Positions 7,845 through 9,473 of a DNA stretch of 9,473 nucleotides are shown here, in pieces. Source of the stretch: PRO6 sp049646625 (GTDB lineage: Bacteria; Pseudomonadota; Alphaproteobacteria; Rhizobiales; Xanthobacteraceae); the NCBI GenBank assembly GCA_049646625.1, contig JBARWE010000055.1:1-9473 (forward strand), given 5' to 3'. Position numbers and translations under genes: made by a program. How positions within the stretch are numbered: position 1 is the stretch's first letter; each line of letters opens with the position of its first letter. The notes under the pieces are model-generated. The model worked only from the letters and a program-made list of their open reading frames with translations, searched no databases and was not told the DNA's origin.

Positions 7845-7864
7845 CAGGCGCGGCATCGCGCCTG
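7845..7864 (+). terminator. GC-rich hairpin at the end of the ugp operon
   Basis: CAGGCGCG (7845-7852) and CGCGCCTG (7857-7864) form a perfect 8-bp stem with a GCAT loop, beginning at the base after the ugpC stop. There is no T-run behind it, so it may terminate inefficiently, or act as a 3'-end barrier to RNA decay. Confidence 0.55.
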
Positions 7865-7873
7865 CCGCGCCAT

Positions 7874-7903
7874 CCTTGAAATGGCGGCGGTCCCGACCAT
7901 ATT
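7874..7903 (+). promoter_or_regulatory. Heat-shock (RpoH / sigma-32) promoter for hsp20
   Basis: CCTTGAA (7874-7880) matches the sigma-32 -35 element. After 14 nt, GACCATAT (7895-7902) matches the CCCCATnT -10 element in its last part. Transcription would begin near 7908-7910, directly before the leader hairpins. The -35 sits exactly between inverted repeats CGCCAT (7868-7873) and ATGGCG (7881-7886). Confidence 0.72.
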
Positions 7904-7911
7904 ATTTCTCA

Positions 7912-7987
7912 TCCGGGCGGCGGAGCGCTGGCCGGACGGGGTGCCGCAAGGGCCTCAACCCACAAAGTCGCTTTCGAGAGGACTTTG
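7912..7987 (+). promoter_or_regulatory. ROSE-like RNA thermometer in the hsp20 leader
   Basis: The leader folds into three successive hairpins. The first pairs TCCGG (7912-7916) with CCGGA (7932-7936). The second pairs GGGTGCC (7939-7945) with GGC and ACCC (7951-7953, 7958-7961) around a small internal loop. The third pairs CAAAGTC (7963-7969) perfectly with GACTTTG (7981-7987). In the third, UCGCU (7968-7972) pairs with AGGA (7979-7982), the Shine-Dalgarno sequence, leaving G7970 unpaired. This is the hallmark of ROSE elements, first described in Bradyrhizobium small heat-shock genes, where heat melts the hairpin and frees the ribosome site. Pairing was read by eye; no folding energy was computed. 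Confidence 0.78.
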
Positions 7988-7990
7988 ACT

Positions 7991-8416
7991 ATGAGTCGTG
8001 TTCCAACGCTGTCCAGCCCGTTCCTGCTTGGGTTCGATGAAATCGAGCGTGTGCTCGATCGCGTCGTCAAGGGGGCGGACGGCTATCCTCCCTATAACAT
8101 CGAGCGTTGCTCACGCTGCGACGGCGAACCCGAGCGGCTGCGCATCACGCTTGCCGTTGCCGGCTTCACCCGCGACCAGCTCGATGTGACGATCGAGGAA
8201 AACCAGCTCGTCATCCGCGGCCGCCAAAGCGACGACAAGGCGCGCGACTACATCCACCGCGGCATCGCCGCGCGGCATTTCCAGCGCACCTTCGTGCTGG
8301 CCGAAGGGATGGAGGTCCACGGCGCGGACTTGCGGAACGGGCTGTTGTCGATCGAACTGGCCCGCCCGGAACCCGAGCGGATCATTAAGACGATCGCCAT
8401 CAATGAACACGAATAA
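7991..8416 (+). CDS. Small heat-shock protein, Hsp20/alpha-crystallin family (IbpA-like, class A)
   Basis: This cytoplasmic ATP-independent chaperone holds unfolding proteins in a refoldable state for DnaK and ClpB. The 141-residue product has a short N-terminal arm (FDEIERVLDR at 15-24), then the alpha-crystallin domain from about 35 to 125: PPYNIE at 33-38, LRITLAVAGF at 50-59, QLDVTIEENQLVIRGR at 63-78 and the signature LRNGLLSIEL at 114-123. The C-terminal IAI at 135-137 is the IxI motif used in oligomer assembly. By recall it resembles the IbpA-like class A proteins of Bradyrhizobium. CSRC at 40-43 forms an unusual CxxC pair. The ATG at 7991 has AGGA 8 nt upstream, and that site is masked by the leader hairpin. 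An RpoH-type promoter and DUF1150 downstream complete the unit. Confidence 0.94.
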   Translation: MSRVPTLSSPFLLGFDEIERVLDRVVKGADGYPPYNIERCSRCDGEPERLRITLAVAGFTRDQLDVTIEENQLVIRGRQSDDKARDYIHRGIAARHFQRTFVLAEGMEVHGADLRNGLLSIELARPEPERIIKTIAINEHE

Positions 8417-8463
8417 TACCTGACGGCGGACTCGACCGCTTCAACCGACAAGGAGTCGAGACC

Positions 8464-8727
8464 ATGACCAACGCCATTTCTGCCAATACCCCGCGCGTCT
8501 CGCTGGAGACGCTCGCCAGCCTCGGCGCCGGCCAGCTTGCCTACGTCAAGCAGATCCGCTCCGAGGACGTGCCGAACCTGTTCCCGCAGGCGCCGGAACT
8601 GGCACCCGGACTTAAACTGTTCGCGCTGCACAGCGCCGACGGCACGCCGATCATGCTGACCGACTCGCGCGAGGCAGCACTCGCCAATGCCTGGAGCCAC
8701 GAGCTTCAGACCGTCAGCCTGCACTAA
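8464..8727 (+). CDS. DUF1150 family protein
   Basis: This 87-residue alphaproteobacterial protein has no known function. Recognisable family segments are LGAGQLAYVKQIRSEDV around 20-36, a central proline-rich part, LFALHSADGTPIMLTDSREAA around 52-72 and a C-terminal HELQTVSLH. Genes of this family very often follow small heat-shock genes in this group, as here, with a 47-nt gap, so it is probably co-transcribed with hsp20 and heat induced. It may be a partner or adaptor of the chaperone, which is inference only. It has its own good ribosome site, AAGGAG at 8450-8455. There is no signal peptide, membrane segment or cysteine. Its 3' end overlaps the oppositely transcribed DUF71 gene by 14 nt. 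Confidence 0.88.
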   Translation: MTNAISANTPRVSLETLASLGAGQLAYVKQIRSEDVPNLFPQAPELAPGLKLFALHSADGTPIMLTDSREAALANAWSHELQTVSLH

Positions 8728-9379
8728 GTTTGAGATCGCAATAGGCAAAGCCGTCGCGGACGACGCGCTCGCCGCGCTTCACCGCGATGCGCCGGGAGAA
8801 CATCGGCCCGGCCACCACGCAGGTATGGAACTCGCCGTTCTCGCCGCACGGATCGACCCCCGGCGGCAGTTCGGCGATGAGCGCGGCGTCAAAGCGGCGC
8901 CCGCAGAACCGTACCGGCAACCGGCTTAAATCGACGCTGACCAGATACGCCTCGATGCCGCTCGCGACGATGTCGCGGGCAAGCGTTGCCGTCGGCAGTC
9001 CCCACAGCGGAAACAGCGGCGCGATGCCGGTGCCGGCGAGCCGCCGTTCGCGGTAGGCGCGCACGTCGTCGAGGAACAGATCGCCGAAGATCACATGGGT
9101 CACGCCGGCGCGCCGCGCCCCGGCAAGCGCCACGGCCATGCGCTCTTCATAGACCCCGTTCGGGCACGGATAGGGGATCGGCACGATCAGCGGCACCAGC
9201 GCCGCGGCCTCGCATTGCGCGCGCAGCACCTCCTCGCGCACGCCGTGGATCGAGACGCGGCCGAACGTCTCGGTCACCGTGGTCAGCGCGCCCGTCACCG
9301 TCACGCCGTCGTTGCAGCGCGCCCGGTTGAGCGCCAGCGCGCAGTCCTTGCCGCTCGACCAGGCAACGATTGCCTTCAC
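8714..9379 (-). CDS. DUF71 / Dph6-like ATP pyrophosphatase (diphthine--ammonia ligase family)
   Basis: The protein belongs to the PP-loop ATP pyrophosphatases related to eukaryotic and archaeal diphthine--ammonia ligase (Dph6), which make an amide through an adenylated intermediate. The 221-residue product starts MKAIVAWSSGKDCALAL, with the PP-loop SSGKDCA at 8-14. HGVR at 45-48, VIFGDLFLDDVRAYRE at 96-111, PLFPLWG at 121-127 and GVDPCGENGEFHT at 174-186 are family motifs. Bacteria lack diphthamide, so the name cannot describe its task; comparative work has proposed roles such as cobalamin salvage for some bacterial members. The start is GTG at 9379, overlapping the stop of the upstream gene in GTGA, so they are probably one operon. 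Its 3' end overlaps DUF1150 tail to tail. Confidence 0.88.
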   Translation of the reverse strand: MKAIVAWSSGKDCALALNRARCNDGVTVTGALTTVTETFGRVSIHGVREEVLRAQCEAAALVPLIVPIPYPCPNGVYEERMAVALAGARRAGVTHVIFGDLFLDDVRAYRERRLAGTGIAPLFPLWGLPTATLARDIVASGIEAYLVSVDLSRLPVRFCGRRFDAALIAELPPGVDPCGENGEFHTCVVAGPMFSRRIAVKRGERVVRDGFAYCDLKLSAG

Positions 9380-9473
9380 CGCTTCGCCTGGCCCCGCTTC
9401 GCCGGGCGCTTCGCGGGCGGCGGCTTGGCCGGCCCGATCGCCTTGAGCGCGGCAGCGGCGGCCTCTTCCCCGC
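9376..9473 (-). CDS. 3' end of an unidentified gene with a basic, Ala/Pro/Lys-rich tail
   Basis: Only the last 31 complete codons are inside the window; the start lies beyond 9473. The frame was chosen because it stays open and ends in TGA at 9378-9376, overlapping the GTG of the DUF71 gene. The tail reads EEAAAAALKAIGP and ends AKRPAKRGQAKR, a low-complexity, positively charged extension of the kind seen on nucleic-acid-binding proteins. There is too little to name the protein. Confidence 0.6.
   Translation of the reverse strand, partial: GEEAAAAALKAIGPAKPPPAKRPAKRGQAKR

Noticed and set aside
7845..7990. CIRCE (HrcA) operator before hsp20
   Set aside because: No TTAGCACTC-N9-GAGTGCTAA pattern is present; the sigma-32 promoter and ROSE-like leader explain the region.
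8417..8463. Terminator between hsp20 and DUF1150 (GCGG/CCGC)
   Set aside because: The stem has only four base pairs and no T-run follows, so read-through into DUF1150 is expected.

Overview
The window looks like chromosomal DNA from a GC-rich alphaproteobacterium, most likely of the Hyphomicrobiales (Bradyrhizobium/Rhodopseudomonas/Xanthobacteraceae-like). This rests on the AroA type, a FYDLN-acid (TIGR02300) protein divergent from aroA-cmk, an Hsp20 gene followed by a DUF1150 gene, and a palindromic repeat of the kind common between genes in that group. There is no sign of a phage, transposon, CRISPR array or genomic island. The placement is inference from family knowledge; no database search was run.

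Layout. Positions 1-1521 (minus strand) hold aroA (EPSP synthase) overlapping the start of cmk (cytidylate kinase, cut by the window edge) by 4 nt. Positions 1675-2073 (plus) hold a small acidic TIGR02300 protein read away from aroA. A complete tRNA-Ala(GGC) follows at 2143-2218, with its own likely promoter. A class III CoA-transferase (CaiB/BaiF family) occupies 2272-3477. A complete glycerol-3-phosphate / glycerophosphodiester ABC importer, ugpB-ugpA-ugpE-ugpC, fills 3628-7844. It has a Pho-box-like direct repeat upstream and a 75-nt palindromic repeat between ugpB and ugpA. Positions 7874-8727 form a heat-shock unit: a sigma-32-type promoter, a leader folding into three hairpins whose last one hides the Shine-Dalgarno sequence in the manner of a ROSE RNA thermometer, a small heat-shock protein, and a DUF1150 protein. 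On the minus strand, 8714-9473 hold a DUF71/Dph6-like ATP pyrophosphatase coupled to the 3' end of an unidentified gene.

How it works together. The ugp genes form one transporter: UgpB captures the phosphorylated glycerol compound in the periplasm, UgpA and UgpE form the membrane pore, and UgpC hydrolyses ATP. The Pho box suggests induction on phosphate starvation. The palindrome after ugpB could raise the amount of binding protein relative to the membrane subunits. The Hsp20 unit appears controlled twice by temperature, at transcription by RpoH and at translation by RNA melting. The remaining genes are shikimate-pathway and nucleotide housekeeping genes plus a CoA-transferase of unknown substrate.

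No wholly new system is evident. The points most worth a second look are the ROSE-like leader with its inverted repeat around the -35 element, the palindrome inside the ugp operon, the putative Pho box, the glycine in the glyphosate-determining loop of a class II-like AroA, and the bacterial DUF71 protein of unsettled function.
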